A stretch of DNA of 64,000 bases from Pseudomonas sp. L5B5 (GTDB lineage Bacteria; Pseudomonadota; Gammaproteobacteria; Pseudomonadales; Pseudomonadaceae): contig NZ_CP084742.1 of NCBI RefSeq assembly GCF_020520285.1, positions 5,084,001-5,148,000 of the forward strand, in the 5' to 3' direction. A program made the position numbers and the translations under genes. Below, one piece after another: positions 1-8,767 of this stretch; position 1 is the stretch's first letter, and each line of letters begins with the position of its first letter. The notes beneath the pieces are model-generated. The model saw only the letters and a list, made by a program, of their open reading frames with translations, did no database searches and was not told the DNA's origin.

Positions 1-750
1 AACGGCCGCTGGAAGTATTCCAGCGGCGCACTGGGCGCCGACATCGTCGGTGTCGGCATTGCGCCGTGCCGTGGCGACAAGCTCGACCTGCCGCGCCTGG
101 CGGTGCTGCCCAGGGCCCAGGCGCGCATCGAGGAAACCTGGGACACCGTGGGTTTGCTCGGCACGGGCAGCCACGACCTGGTGGTGGAGGATGTGCGGGT
201 GGACGAGGCCTGGACGTTCGTCCGTGGCGGCCAGCCCAACCTGGATGAACCGTTCTTTCGCTACCCGTCGCTGGCCTTCGCCACCCAGGTGTTGTCGGTG
301 GTCGGCCTGGGCGTCGCCCGTGCCGCCCTGGATGAGCTGTCGGCCATGGCCAGCGGGCGGATTTCGGTGACCGGCGCCCCGGCGCTGGCCGACCGGCCCC
401 TGGCCCAGGTGGACGTGGCCAAGGCCGAGGCTGCGCTGCGTTCGGCCCGGGCCTTCTTCTACGAGTCCATCGAGCACGCCTGGAGCCATGTGCTGGCCGG
501 CGATCCCGTGCCGCAGCAGGTCATCAGCCTGCTGCGCCTGTCCTCCACCCACGCCACCCGCATCGCCGCCGATGTGGCGCGCAATGCGCAGATGCTCTCG
601 GGCATGACCGGCATCTACCACGACAGCCCGCTGGCCCGCTGCGTCAATGATGCCCAGGTGGTCACCCAGCACGCCTTCATGGGCGATGTCACCTATCAGA
701 ACGCCGGAGCGATGTTCTTCGGCAAGCAGCCCCTCCCGGGCTACCTGTAA
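1..750 (+). CDS. iacA: IacA-like flavin-dependent oxygenase of the acyl-CoA dehydrogenase fold (5' end outside window)
   Basis: The reading frame is open from base 1, so about 249 C-terminal residues are visible. The start (NGRWKYSSGA) and the stretch WDTVGLLGTGSHDLVVEDV are typical of the DszC/HpaB-like branch of the acyl-CoA dehydrogenase fold, which hydroxylates aromatics with reduced flavin. In iac clusters IacA performs the first oxidation of the indole ring of IAA. Reduced flavin would come from the flavin reductase encoded at 4726. It is the first visible gene of a tight operon whose promoter lies outside the window. The assignment to IacA rests on gene order A-B-C-D-E-F-G with R and H-I alongside, more than on residues. 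Confidence 0.85.
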   Translation, partial: NGRWKYSSGALGADIVGVGIAPCRGDKLDLPRLAVLPRAQARIEETWDTVGLLGTGSHDLVVEDVRVDEAWTFVRGGQPNLDEPFFRYPSLAFATQVLSVVGLGVARAALDELSAMASGRISVTGAPALADRPLAQVDVAKAEAALRSARAFFYESIEHAWSHVLAGDPVPQQVISLLRLSSTHATRIAADVARNAQMLSGMTGIYHDSPLARCVNDAQVVTQHAFMGDVTYQNAGAMFFGKQPLPGYL

Positions 751-768
751 CCAATGGGGAGAAATCTC

Positions 769-1131
769 ATGAACGACCGGAAGACCTTGCGCGTGCTGTT
801 CTGCATGGGCATCAACCAGAACTTCTTCGATGCGCCGCGCGAGGAGCAGCTCGAGGTGTGGGCGGCCTTCAGCGCGATGTGGAACGACATCCACGATCTG
901 CCCGGGGTCCGGGTGCTGGGCAACATGGATGACGACCAGGGCATGGTCGGGCCGTCCGACGGCTATCCCTGGACCACCTACCTGCTGGCCGATGTGCCGG
1001 ACATCGAGACCGTGCACGGCGCCTGCAATCTGTTTCGCACCACCGCGGTGGGCCAGGGGCCCTACAAGCTGTGGCGCTACGCCAAGGTCGAGGCGCGTGT
1101 CGGTCGCGAACTGGTGATCCAGCGCACCTGA
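769..1131 (+). CDS. iacB: IacB-like conserved protein of unknown function
   Basis: This 120-residue protein starts at the ATG at 769, which has a GGGGAG Shine-Dalgarno sequence just upstream; an in-frame ATG at 754 lies too close to iacA to have a ribosome site. It has no signal peptide or membrane segment. It resembles a small dimeric alpha/beta barrel protein, with an N-terminal beta strand (RVLFCMGIN) and a conserved YPWTTYLLADV segment. In iac clusters the corresponding gene, iacB, has no established enzymatic role. It lies 18 bp after iacA and 59 bp before iacC. The name comes from position in the cluster and size. Confidence 0.75.
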   Translation: MNDRKTLRVLFCMGINQNFFDAPREEQLEVWAAFSAMWNDIHDLPGVRVLGNMDDDQGMVGPSDGYPWTTYLLADVPDIETVHGACNLFRTTAVGQGPYKLWRYAKVEARVGRELVIQRT

Positions 1132-1190
1132 GCCGCTCCAGACCTTCCACAACAAGAACGCCCAGCCTCGGCGCTGGCAAGGAGTATCCC

Positions 1191-2465
1191 GTGAGCAACC
1201 TGATTCCCGCCGTCAACCTGGCCCTCGACCCTGCCGGGCTGGTGCAGGCCGATCGTGTCCACACGTCGCTGTATACCGATCCGGCACTGTTCGATACCGA
1301 ACTGGAAAAGATCTTCTACAGCACCTGGGTCTGGGTCGCCCATGAAAGCGAAGTCCCGGATTCGGGCAGCTACAAGAGCACCTACATCGGCAAGCAGCCG
1401 GTGATCGTGGTGCGTGATCGCAAGCAGGCCATCCACGTCCTGCTCAATCGCTGCCGCCACCGTGGCGCGACGGTCTGCGAACACAAGAAGGGCAAGACCA
1501 ACAGCTTCGTTTGCCCCTATCACGGCTGGGGTTATGCCCTGGACGGTTCGCTGCGCGGCATTCCCCAGCCGGAGAGCTATGGCGATTGCCTGGACAAGGC
1601 CGAGCTGCCGCTGGTCAGCCTGCGAGTGCAAAGCTATGCCGGCATGGTCTTCGCCACCTTCAAGGACGATATCGAGCCGCTGGAGGATTTCCTCGGCGCG
1701 GCGAAGAAATGGATCGACCTGTTCATGAAGCAGGGCGCCGGCTACGGCATCAAGGTGCCCGGCGAACACCGCTTCCGGTTTCCCGGCAACTGGAAGATCC
1801 AACTGGAGAACACCACCGATGCGTATCACTTCCCATTGGTGCACAAGAGCTTTCTGTCCTCGGTCGACGAGCAGACCCTGAAGCTCTTCGATTTCGTCGA
1901 AGGCCCGGGCTACGTCGAGGACCTGGGCAACGGCCACAGCGTGATGGTGATGATTCCCGACCTGGTCGACCTGGAAGCCGACCTCGACAAACCCATCCCT
2001 GGACGCTTCGCGCAGCTGGCCGCCGAACTGCTCGAGGAGGGCATCGAGGAACAACAGGTGCGCCGCATCGTGCGCGCCGTCGGCGGCTCGGGCTTCAACC
2101 TCAACCTGTTTCCCAACATCGCCTGCTCGATGGCGTTTTTCCGGGTGCTGCAGCCGATCTCGGTGACCGAGACCGAGATCCACCACGCGGTGATCACGAT
2201 GGACGGTGGACCGGTCGCGGCCAACCGCTATCGCCTGCGCCTGCACGAACACTTCCAGGGACCGCTGGGCTTCGGCACCCCGGACGATTCCGAAGCCTGG
2301 GAGCGCGTGCAGAAAGGCGCCAGCGCTGGCGAGGACCTGTGGATCATGCTCAACCGTGGCCTGCCGGGCGAGAAGCCCAGCGCCGATGGCCTGGTTTCGG
2401 ACGTGAGTGCCGAGACCGGCATGCGCGCAGCGTATCGGCAGTGGAAAAAACTGATGTCGGCCTGA
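1191..2465 (+). CDS. iacC: Rieske non-heme iron oxygenase, large (alpha) subunit, IacC-like
   Basis: The protein has 424 residues from a GTG start at 1191, chosen because AAGGAG lies 6 bases upstream; the open frame runs further back into iacB. The Rieske [2Fe-2S] ligands are visible as Cys88-X-His90 and Cys108-X2-His111. The mononuclear iron site shows the bridging Asp210 and ligands His213 and His218 (DAYHFPLVH). It should act as a ring-hydroxylating dioxygenase with the small subunit IacD and the reductase IacF in IAA ring degradation. The length is normal for the family. Confidence 0.9.
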   Translation: MSNLIPAVNLALDPAGLVQADRVHTSLYTDPALFDTELEKIFYSTWVWVAHESEVPDSGSYKSTYIGKQPVIVVRDRKQAIHVLLNRCRHRGATVCEHKKGKTNSFVCPYHGWGYALDGSLRGIPQPESYGDCLDKAELPLVSLRVQSYAGMVFATFKDDIEPLEDFLGAAKKWIDLFMKQGAGYGIKVPGEHRFRFPGNWKIQLENTTDAYHFPLVHKSFLSSVDEQTLKLFDFVEGPGYVEDLGNGHSVMVMIPDLVDLEADLDKPIPGRFAQLAAELLEEGIEEQQVRRIVRAVGGSGFNLNLFPNIACSMAFFRVLQPISVTETEIHHAVITMDGGPVAANRYRLRLHEHFQGPLGFGTPDDSEAWERVQKGASAGEDLWIMLNRGLPGEKPSADGLVSDVSAETGMRAAYRQWKKLMSA

Positions 2466-2479
2466 ACCTGGAGAACCCT

Positions 2480-2956
2480 ATGAACCTGCAACTGCTGCAA
2501 GAAGTGAGCGCTTTCATCTGGCAGGAAGGCGACATGCTCGACCACGGCGAATACGACGCCTGGCTGGCGCAATGGACGGACCAGGGCACCTACATCATTC
2601 CGATCAGGCCCGAGGAAACCGACTACGAAAATACCCTGAACTACGCTTACGACGACCACCACATGCGCGGCCTGCGGGTGCAGCGCCTGGTCGGAGGCGA
2701 GTCGATCTCCACCAGCCCGCGACCACGCACGGTACGCACACTCTCGCGCTTCCGGGTGCTGGACGATGACGGCACCAACCTCACGGTGCGCTGTGCGCAG
2801 AGCCTGCGCGAGTTTCGCAAGGACACCCTCAAGCACTACAGCGCGAACCTGACCTACACCCTGGTCCGGACCGAGGGTGGGTTGCGCATCCAGCGCAAGG
2901 TGGTCGGCCTGATCAACAGCGACGATACCCTCGCCGGTATCGGCTACATCCTGTGA
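2480..2956 (+). CDS. iacD: Aromatic-ring-hydroxylating dioxygenase, small (beta) subunit, IacD-like
   Basis: This 158-residue beta subunit of a ring-hydroxylating oxygenase has the NTF2-like cone fold. The pattern near the N-terminus (EVSAFIWQEGDMLDHGEYDAW, shown here only as a family cue) and the block with YAYDDHHMRGLRVQRL match family members. The start at 2480 has GGAG eight bases upstream. It has no catalytic metal site; beta subunits support the hexameric alpha3beta3 assembly. The gap to iacC is 14 bp and to iacE 10 bp, consistent with one transcript and stoichiometric expression. Confidence 0.88.
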   Translation: MNLQLLQEVSAFIWQEGDMLDHGEYDAWLAQWTDQGTYIIPIRPEETDYENTLNYAYDDHHMRGLRVQRLVGGESISTSPRPRTVRTLSRFRVLDDDGTNLTVRCAQSLREFRKDTLKHYSANLTYTLVRTEGGLRIQRKVVGLINSDDTLAGIGYIL

Positions 2957-2966
2957 GGAACCAGCC

Positions 2967-3707
2967 ATGAACCCAGTTGCATTGGTAACCGGTGCCGGCC
3001 AGGGGCTGGGCCAGCGTTGCTGCGCGCGCCTGCTGGGGGCGGGCTTCGATGTGGTGGTCAGCGACCGTGACCTGGCGCGGGCCAAGGTTGCTGCCGAGCA
3101 GTTGCAAGGTAGCCGAGGACGATTGCTGGCGCTTGAGCTGGATGTGGGCAGCAAGGCTGATTTCGAGCGGGCCCTGGGCCGGGTGCTGGAGTATTTCGGT
3201 GCCCTGCATGTGGTGGTCAACAACGCCGCCATGACCAGCACCACGCCGCTGATGCAGATCAGCCCCGAGGAGTTCGATGCCGTGGTGGGGCTCAACCTGC
3301 GCAGTGTGTTCCTGGGCTGCCAGGTGCTCGGCGCCCATCTGGCCGAGGCCGGCTACGGCCGGATCATCAACATGGCCTCCCTGGCCGGGCAGAACGGTGG
3401 TACCGCGACCGGTGCGCATTATGCGGCGAGCAAGGGCGCGATCATCACCCTGACCAAGGTCTTCGCCAAGGAGTTCGCCGCTCGCGGAGTCACCGTCAAC
3501 GCCATCGCCCCGGGGCCCATCGACTCACCGGCGGTGAGGGCGGCGATCCCGGCCGAACGGATGGACGGCCTGCTGGCCAACATCCCGGTGCAGCGCCTGG
3601 GGGATGCCGACTTCGTGGGCGACCTGATCGTGCAGTTGGCGCGGCCCGAGGCCTACTTCACCACTGGAGCTACCTGGGACGTGAACGGTGGCCTGTTCAT
3701 GCGTTGA
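2967..3707 (+). CDS. iacE: Short-chain dehydrogenase/reductase, IacE-like
   Basis: This is a classical SDR of 246 residues. The cofactor loop TGAGQGLG is at residues 8-15, the NNAA motif near 85-88, and the catalytic Ser138, Tyr152 and Lys156 are all present. In IAA degradation IacE acts early, with IacA, in forming the dioxindole-type intermediate. The arginine or aspartate that selects NADP or NAD follows the second strand (VVVSDRDL); the Asp there favours NAD(H), which is inference. The start at 2967 has GAGGA about 10 bases upstream. Confidence 0.88.
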   Translation: MNPVALVTGAGQGLGQRCCARLLGAGFDVVVSDRDLARAKVAAEQLQGSRGRLLALELDVGSKADFERALGRVLEYFGALHVVVNNAAMTSTTPLMQISPEEFDAVVGLNLRSVFLGCQVLGAHLAEAGYGRIINMASLAGQNGGTATGAHYAASKGAIITLTKVFAKEFAARGVTVNAIAPGPIDSPAVRAAIPAERMDGLLANIPVQRLGDADFVGDLIVQLARPEAYFTTGATWDVNGGLFMR

Positions 3708-3754
3708 TTTCCCGGGGCGGGTGTCCGCCCCGGTTGTGATGAGGAACAGCGGTC

Positions 3755-4714
3755 ATGAATGAACAACTGTTGAAGGTCGTCGTGCGCAAGCGCGAGATCC
3801 AGGGACACGACGTGGTCGTCCTCGACCTGGGGCGTGTCGATGGCGCGGCGCTGCCAGCTTTCGAGGCGGGGGCCCACGTCGATATCCATATCGCCCCGGG
3901 CCTGGTACGCCAGTATTCGCTGTGCGGGAATCCGGCCAATGGCGCGGTGTATCGCCTGGGGGTGTTGAAGGACCCGGCTTCCCGAGGGGGGTCGCAAAGC
4001 GTGCATGAAATGCTGCTCGAAGGGCGTGAAGTGCAGATCAGCGCGCCGCGCAACCTGTTTCCCCTGATGCCGGGCGCCGGGCGCAGCATCCTGCTGGGAG
4101 GTGGGATCGGCGTCACGCCGATGATTGCCATGGCCCACACCCTGTACCTGCAAGGGGCCGACTTCGAACTGCACTACTGTGCTCGCTCGCGCAGCCGCAG
4201 TGCCTTTCTCGCGGAACTGGCCGATGCGCCGTTCGCCGGCCGCGTGCATACCCACTTCGATGACGAGGCAACGGAGCAACGCCTGGACCTGACGCAGGTG
4301 CTGGGGCAGGGCGCCGGTGACACCCATCTGTACACCTGTGGTCCGGCGGGTTTCATGGACTGGGTGATCGCCGGTGCCCGAGGGCAGGGTTACCCCGAGG
4401 AACGTATCCACAAGGAGTATTTCCAGGTCCAGGTGGATACCCGCGGCGAGGGTTTCGAGGTGATCGCCGCACGGAGCAACAAGAGCGTCCAGGTGGCCGC
4501 GGGCCAGAGCATCCTCGATGCACTGGCGCAGGTCGGGATCAAGATCGAGATTTCCTGCGAGCAGGGGGTATGCGGGACCTGCTTGTGCGAGGTGCTCGAA
4601 GGCGAGCCCGATCACCGTGATGTGTACCTGACCGACGAGGAAAAGGCGGCCAACGACCAGATCCTGGTGTGCTGCTCGCGGGCTCGATCGAAAAAGCTGG
4701 TGCTGGATATCTGA
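3755..4714 (+). CDS. iacF: Oxygenase reductase (FMN/FAD, NAD and [2Fe-2S] domains), IacF-like
   Basis: The 319-residue protein has the phthalate dioxygenase reductase architecture. It carries a flavin-binding RQYSLCG at 52-58, an NAD-binding GGGIGVTPM at 115-123 and CGP at 195-197, then a plant-type ferredoxin domain with Cys268, Cys273, Cys276 and a fourth ligand at Cys306 or Cys307. It passes electrons from NADH to the Rieske oxygenase IacCD. GAGGAA precedes the ATG at 3755. The single-protein reductase means no separate ferredoxin gene is needed in the cluster, and none is seen. Confidence 0.88.
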   Translation: MNEQLLKVVVRKREIQGHDVVVLDLGRVDGAALPAFEAGAHVDIHIAPGLVRQYSLCGNPANGAVYRLGVLKDPASRGGSQSVHEMLLEGREVQISAPRNLFPLMPGAGRSILLGGGIGVTPMIAMAHTLYLQGADFELHYCARSRSRSAFLAELADAPFAGRVHTHFDDEATEQRLDLTQVLGQGAGDTHLYTCGPAGFMDWVIAGARGQGYPEERIHKEYFQVQVDTRGEGFEVIAARSNKSVQVAAGQSILDALAQVGIKIEISCEQGVCGTCLCEVLEGEPDHRDVYLTDEEKAANDQILVCCSRARSKKLVLDI

Positions 4715-4725
4715 GGGTTATGACC

Positions 4726-5223
4726 ATGGTAGACGTAAACCAATTTCGCAATGCGATGGCCCTGCTCGGCGGCGCCGTGACGGTCATCACCACCGATGGC
4801 CCCGCCGGCCGCTTCGGCTTCACCGCTTCGGCGGTCTGCAGCGTGACCGACGTACCGCCCACCTTGCTGGTGTGCATGAACCGCTCTTCGTACTCCAATG
4901 CCCAGTTCAAGGCCAATGGTGCGTTGTGCGTGAATGTCCTGGCCGGTGCTCATCAGGCCTTGTCGGGCGTTTTCGCCAACAAGGTCTTGAGCATGGACGA
5001 GCGTTTCGCCGCCACCGACTGGGTCGTGCTGCAAAGCGGTGCCCCGGTGATGCAAGAAGCCCTGGTGAACTTCGATTGCCGTATCGCCCAGGTGCATGAG
5101 GTGGGTTCCCACAGCATCTTCTACTGCCAGATCCAGAGCATTCGCCACGGCGTCGCCGACGATGGGCTGGTGTACTTCAACCGGGCCTACCATCGGGTGT
5201 GCGAAGGGTCCAAGGCATGCTGA
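4726..5223 (+). CDS. iacG: Flavin reductase (DIM6/NTAB family), IacG-like
   Basis: This 165-residue flavin:NAD(P)H reductase should supply reduced flavin to IacA. The segment GGAVTVITTDGPAGRFGFTA near the N-terminus is the flavin-binding region of the family, and VTDVPPTLLVCMN follows it. Two ATGs are possible (4720 and 4726); 4726 is preferred because GAGGG at 4713-4717 is then 8 bases upstream. The Shine-Dalgarno sequence overlaps the iacF stop codon, so translation is probably coupled. This is the last gene of the rightward iacA-G run. Confidence 0.87.
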   Translation: MVDVNQFRNAMALLGGAVTVITTDGPAGRFGFTASAVCSVTDVPPTLLVCMNRSSYSNAQFKANGALCVNVLAGAHQALSGVFANKVLSMDERFAATDWVVLQSGAPVMQEALVNFDCRIAQVHEVGSHSIFYCQIQSIRHGVADDGLVYFNRAYHRVCEGSKAC

Positions 5224-5248
5224 GCGGTGGGACGCCGGGCCCGGGTGG

Positions 5249-5728
5249 CTACAGGCTTTCCAGGTTGTGGAATACCACTTCCAGCATGTGGTTCAGCCGC
5301 TGTACCTGGGCCTGGGTCAGGCCCTTGAAACTGCGCTGGAACAGCTCGTGAGTGATGTCCTGCATGCGCTCGATGGCGCGCTGCCCGGTCTCGGTGATGC
5401 GCACTTGGGTGACGCGGCCATCCTCGGGGCTGGGTGCGGTATCCACCAGGCCGTCGTCCTTCATGCGGTAGACGATCTTGGTGATGGTCGACAGCTTGGC
5501 GATGGCATGGGTGGAAATCTCGGAAATGCTCGACTCGCCGTTCTCCTTGAGGATCCACAACACCCGCCAGCGCGGCACGTCGAGGTCGATCTTCTTGAGC
5601 AGGCGTTCCATGTTCTGGGTATAGCGGCCATGGGTCCGGGCCAGCCAGTAGAAAGGGAAGTCTTCCTTGCGAAAGTCGCTGCTGGCAGGGTCGTGGTGGG
5701 GTTGACCGGTGTTCTTCGGGTTGCTCAT
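5249..5728 (-). CDS. iacR: MarR-family transcriptional regulator, IacR-like
   Basis: This 159-residue MarR protein has a central winged helix with STITKIVYRMKDDGLV as recognition helix and turn, followed by the wing EDGRVTQVRIT. It is transcribed against both neighbours: it converges on iacG and diverges from iacH. In characterised iac clusters IacR represses catabolic genes until IAA or a product is present. A palindrome suited to a MarR dimer lies in the divergent promoter region at 5836-5851. The gene starts at ATG 5728. Confidence 0.88.
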   Translation of the reverse strand: MSNPKNTGQPHHDPASSDFRKEDFPFYWLARTHGRYTQNMERLLKKIDLDVPRWRVLWILKENGESSISEISTHAIAKLSTITKIVYRMKDDGLVDTAPSPEDGRVTQVRITETGQRAIERMQDITHELFQRSFKGLTQAQVQRLNHMLEVVFHNLESL

Positions 5729-5835
5729 CGATTCACTGCTTGTCCGTGGAGATTCGCACCATCATCGCCAGTTCGATGCCCTGTCCCAGGTGGTGCGAAC
5801 GGCCTGGGAAACACGGCGATTTTACTGGAATATTC

Positions 5836-5851
5836 AGTTGATTGTTCAACT
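5836..5851. promoter_or_regulatory. Palindrome in the iacR-iacH divergent region, candidate IacR operator
   Basis: AGTTGA and TCAACT arms of six bases flank a TTGT spacer, giving a perfect inverted repeat of MarR-site size. It sits 108 bp from the iacR start and about 60 bp from the iacH start, where it could control both. A half-site (TAGTTGA) recurs just inside iacH near 5926. The assignment is inferred from position and symmetry. Confidence 0.5.
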
Positions 5852-5909
5852 AGTCGGCAGGCGCTGCGGCCACTGAAAGGCCCGCCTGCCGATCCTGGAA
5901 AAGGACGAC

Positions 5910-7040
5910 GTGAAAATGACCATCATAGTTGAGTCCCTCGACCTGGGCGGCAGCGGCCCCCGGGTCATGCTCAAGGACACCATCGACGTTGCCGGCACCG
6001 CCACCCGTGCATCCAGCCGGGCCCTGGAACAGGCGCCGCTGGCCGAGCAGCACGCCGAGGTGGTCAGCCACCTGCTGGCCGCCGGAGCACGCCTGACCGC
6101 CAAGGTCAGCCTGCATGAGTTGGCGTTCGGCACCACTGGCATCAATCGCTATCTGGGCACGGCGGCCAACCCGCGTTTTCCGGGGCGTATTCCCGGAGGC
6201 TCCTCCAGCGGCTCGGCGGCTGCCGTGGCCGCTGGCCTGGCCGACTTCAGCCTGGGCACCGACACCGGCGGCTCGATCCGGGTCCCGGCCTGCTGCTGCG
6301 GGGTCTTCGGTCTCAAGCCGACCTTTGGCCGAGTCAGCCGCCAGGGCGTGATGCCGGCACGCAGCAGCCTGGACTGTGTCGGCCCCCTGGCGGCGAGCTT
6401 GCCCATGCTGATCCGCGCCATGGGCATGATCGACCCGACATTCGCCACTGCCCAGCTGCCCTCCCAGGCCAGGATCGGGGTACTGCCCGTTCCTGCCGCG
6501 CCGGCGATCCTGGAGGTGGTCCAGCACACGCTGGCAGCCAGTGACCTGACCCTGCTGGATGTCGAGCTTCAGCATTTCGCGGCGGCTTATGACGCGGGCC
6601 TGGCGATTATCAACCGCGAGACCTTCGAGGGCTGCGGCCACCTGCTGGCCAGCGGCCTGGTGGGCGCGGACGTGGCCAGTCGGCTGGCGGCCGCGGCCCA
6701 GACCAGCGACCTTGCCCTTGCCGAGGCCGAGGCAGTGCGCCGGCGCTTTACCGCCGAGGTCGACCAGGCGCTGGCCAGCTGCGATGTACTGGCCCTGCCG
6801 ACCATGCCGGACTTTCCCCTGCGTGTGGAGGAGGCCGCCGATACCCGGGCGGTGCTGGGCATGACCTCACTGGTTCGGCCGTTCAACCTGTCCGGGCATC
6901 CGGCCCTGAGCATTCCCCTGGGCAGCGCGCAAGGATTGCCGGTGGGCCTGCAACTGGTGGCCGCCAAGGGGGCGGACGCCAAGCTGCTGGCGGTGGCACA
7001 GCGCCTGTTGCTCGGCGTCCATGACGCCAGTGGGTTCTGA
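5910..7040 (+). CDS. iacH: Amidase-signature family hydrolase, IacH-like
   Basis: The 376-residue protein carries the amidase signature. The Ser-cisSer-Lys triad is visible as Lys22 (MLKDTID), the glycine/serine loop PGGSSSGSAAAV with cis-Ser near 98, and the nucleophile Ser122 (DTGGSIR). In IAA degradation IacH is proposed to open the lactam ring of an oxindole-type intermediate; that role comes from other iac systems. The start is GTG 5910 or ATG 5916; AAGGA at 5901-5905 fits either poorly, so the N-terminus is uncertain by two residues. It forms a two-gene unit with iacI. Confidence 0.87.
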   Translation: MKMTIIVESLDLGGSGPRVMLKDTIDVAGTATRASSRALEQAPLAEQHAEVVSHLLAAGARLTAKVSLHELAFGTTGINRYLGTAANPRFPGRIPGGSSSGSAAAVAAGLADFSLGTDTGGSIRVPACCCGVFGLKPTFGRVSRQGVMPARSSLDCVGPLAASLPMLIRAMGMIDPTFATAQLPSQARIGVLPVPAAPAILEVVQHTLAASDLTLLDVELQHFAAAYDAGLAIINRETFEGCGHLLASGLVGADVASRLAAAAQTSDLALAEAEAVRRRFTAEVDQALASCDVLALPTMPDFPLRVEEAADTRAVLGMTSLVRPFNLSGHPALSIPLGSAQGLPVGLQLVAAKGADAKLLAVAQRLLLGVHDASGF

Positions 7041-7082
7041 GCCCGCTGGCGTCGCATCCCAAGCACTGAATACGAGGTTCAC

Positions 7083-7595
7083 ATGCCTGATATCCGCGAA
7101 CTGCAGGCCCGCCTGCGCTTCTTCGAAAGCCAGCAGGCGATCAGGGCCTGCATCAATCGCTACATGACGCTGTGCGACGGCCTAGACGCCCGGACACCCC
7201 TGGACGAGCTGGCCAGCCTGTTTACCCGCGAGGCGGTGTGGGAGGGCAAGGGCGCCCGGTACGCGGCAAGTTTTGGTGGCTACCGGGGCCGCGAAGCGAT
7301 TGGCGCGATGTTCGCCACGTACATGAAGACCCCGGCGCACTTTGCCTTGAACGCGCATTTCCTGGCCAGCGAGGTGATCCAGGTCGAGGGTGATGAGGGG
7401 CAGGGCAGCTGGATGATGTTGCAGGCCAGCACCTTCGCCGACGCCGGCTCGCACCTGAACGCCGCCCGGTTGACCGTGCGCTTTGCCCTGGAGGAGGGGC
7501 ATTGGCGGATCGCGCATTTCCAGACCGAAAACCTGTTCAGCCGGCCAACCACGGCATGGAACAGTGATATGCCGTTGCCGGTCCCGGCTGGCTAG
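7083..7595 (+). CDS. iacI: SnoaL/NTF2-like protein, IacI-like
   Basis: A 170-residue NTF2-fold protein with the SnoaL-type pattern: an N-terminal helix (RACINRYMTLCD), FTREAVWEGKG, GYRGREAIGAMFATY and a C-terminal strand GHWRIAHFQTEN. Members include isomerases, hydratases and small oxygenase subunits. The equivalent iacI is a regular part of iac clusters, with a role less settled than IacA, C or E. It lies 42 bp after iacH with GAGGTTC upstream of the ATG, and ends convergent with the AraC gene. Confidence 0.82.
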   Translation: MPDIRELQARLRFFESQQAIRACINRYMTLCDGLDARTPLDELASLFTREAVWEGKGARYAASFGGYRGREAIGAMFATYMKTPAHFALNAHFLASEVIQVEGDEGQGSWMMLQASTFADAGSHLNAARLTVRFALEEGHWRIAHFQTENLFSRPTTAWNSDMPLPVPAG

Positions 7596-7634
7596 GCTGT
7601 TCGCAGCGCTTCGAGTGCCAGACGCGGGTGCCGG

Positions 7635-8606
7635 TCAGGCTCGGGAGTCGTCGGGGCCGAGCAGGGCGGCGTGGCGGAAGTCCCTGGCGCTGCAACCGAA
7701 TCGGGCCTTGAAGACCCGGCTGAAGTAGGCCATGTCGGTGAAACCCGAGCGATAGGCCAGGGTGCTGATCAGGGCACTTTGCTGAGCGTTGCTGCGCAAC
7801 TGCTCGGCACAGGCTTGCAGGCGCGCGCCGAGCAGGAAGCGGCCGAACGAGGCCTGCTCGTCCTGGAACAGGCTGTTGATGTAGCGCGGGGTGACGCCGA
7901 AGGCAGCCGCCACACCGGTCAGGGACAGTTCGCTGTCTGCGAGGTTGGCCCTGACATGATTCTTGATGCGGTACAGCAAGGCCGTCCGGCGCGTCGAAGG
8001 CTGGATGATGCCCTTGCCCCGCTCGGCCAGGGCCGTGGCCAGCAGGTCCAGGCCCTGCTGAGTGAGCCGGCGCCGGGACTCGATGCTGATGTCATCGTCA
8101 AGCCGGGCCAGGCCGGTCAGGTAGTCGAAGGTCAGCCGGGCCACTGGGTCTTTTCGTGACAGCGCCAGGGCGGTCAACTGCTCGATGTTACTGATGCGCT
8201 CGCGCAGGGCCTGATAGGGAACTTGCAGCACGGTCTGGTGAAAGTCGCCGCAGAACCGCAGCTCGTAGGGCTGGCGAGTGTCGTAGATGGCGAAATCCCC
8301 TTGCTCCAGGACCGCTTCGCGGCCGTCCTGGATGACCTGCGAGCATCCCTCCTGCGCCAGGTTGATGAGCACGTATTCCTCCGGGCTGCGCGAGATGCAA
8401 TGGCGATCGCGGCGCACCAGCTGGCGGCTGGCACGAATGTCGACCACGGTCAGCACGTCCAGGTCGTGGGCTTGCAGCCGCCCATCGAAGTCCACCCCCG
8501 CGCCTATCCGGCACTCCAGCGGCACGAAGGTCGCGCACACCACTTCCTGCCAGAAGGCCTGGCGCTCATGGGGGCGGATATCGTCGGTATCGAATCGAGT
8601 GAGCAT
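7635..8606 (-). CDS. AraC-family regulator, probably of the nitrilase-aldoxime dehydratase operon
   Basis: The 323-residue protein has an N-terminal cupin-like sensor domain of the AraC_binding_2 type (EEYVLINLAQEGCSQV; YDTRQPYEL) and a C-terminal double helix-turn-helix from about 225 onward, ending with GFTDMAYFSRVFKARFGCSARDFR. The frame extends upstream, but the ATG at 8606 fits the usual domain start (MLTRFDTDD). It is divergent from the nitrilase gene with 161 bp between them. This matches known aldoxime/nitrile operons, where an AraC/XylS regulator activates the neighbouring genes. Confidence 0.82.
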   Translation of the reverse strand: MLTRFDTDDIRPHERQAFWQEVVCATFVPLECRIGAGVDFDGRLQAHDLDVLTVVDIRASRQLVRRDRHCISRSPEEYVLINLAQEGCSQVIQDGREAVLEQGDFAIYDTRQPYELRFCGDFHQTVLQVPYQALRERISNIEQLTALALSRKDPVARLTFDYLTGLARLDDDISIESRRRLTQQGLDLLATALAERGKGIIQPSTRRTALLYRIKNHVRANLADSELSLTGVAAAFGVTPRYINSLFQDEQASFGRFLLGARLQACAEQLRSNAQQSALISTLAYRSGFTDMAYFSRVFKARFGCSARDFRHAALLGPDDSRA

Positions 8607-8767
8607 GGCCTGGCGTCGCCCAGCAGCGGAAAACCTGGGACAGGAATGCAATTCGAAGGCCAGAAATGACAGTTCCCTCACAGTCAAACATCGCTTCCCT
8701 GAGGTCCTAATCGCGCACTTGGGACCGCGCTTAACCTCTGGCCACCACTCAATGGAGGTCAAGACTC

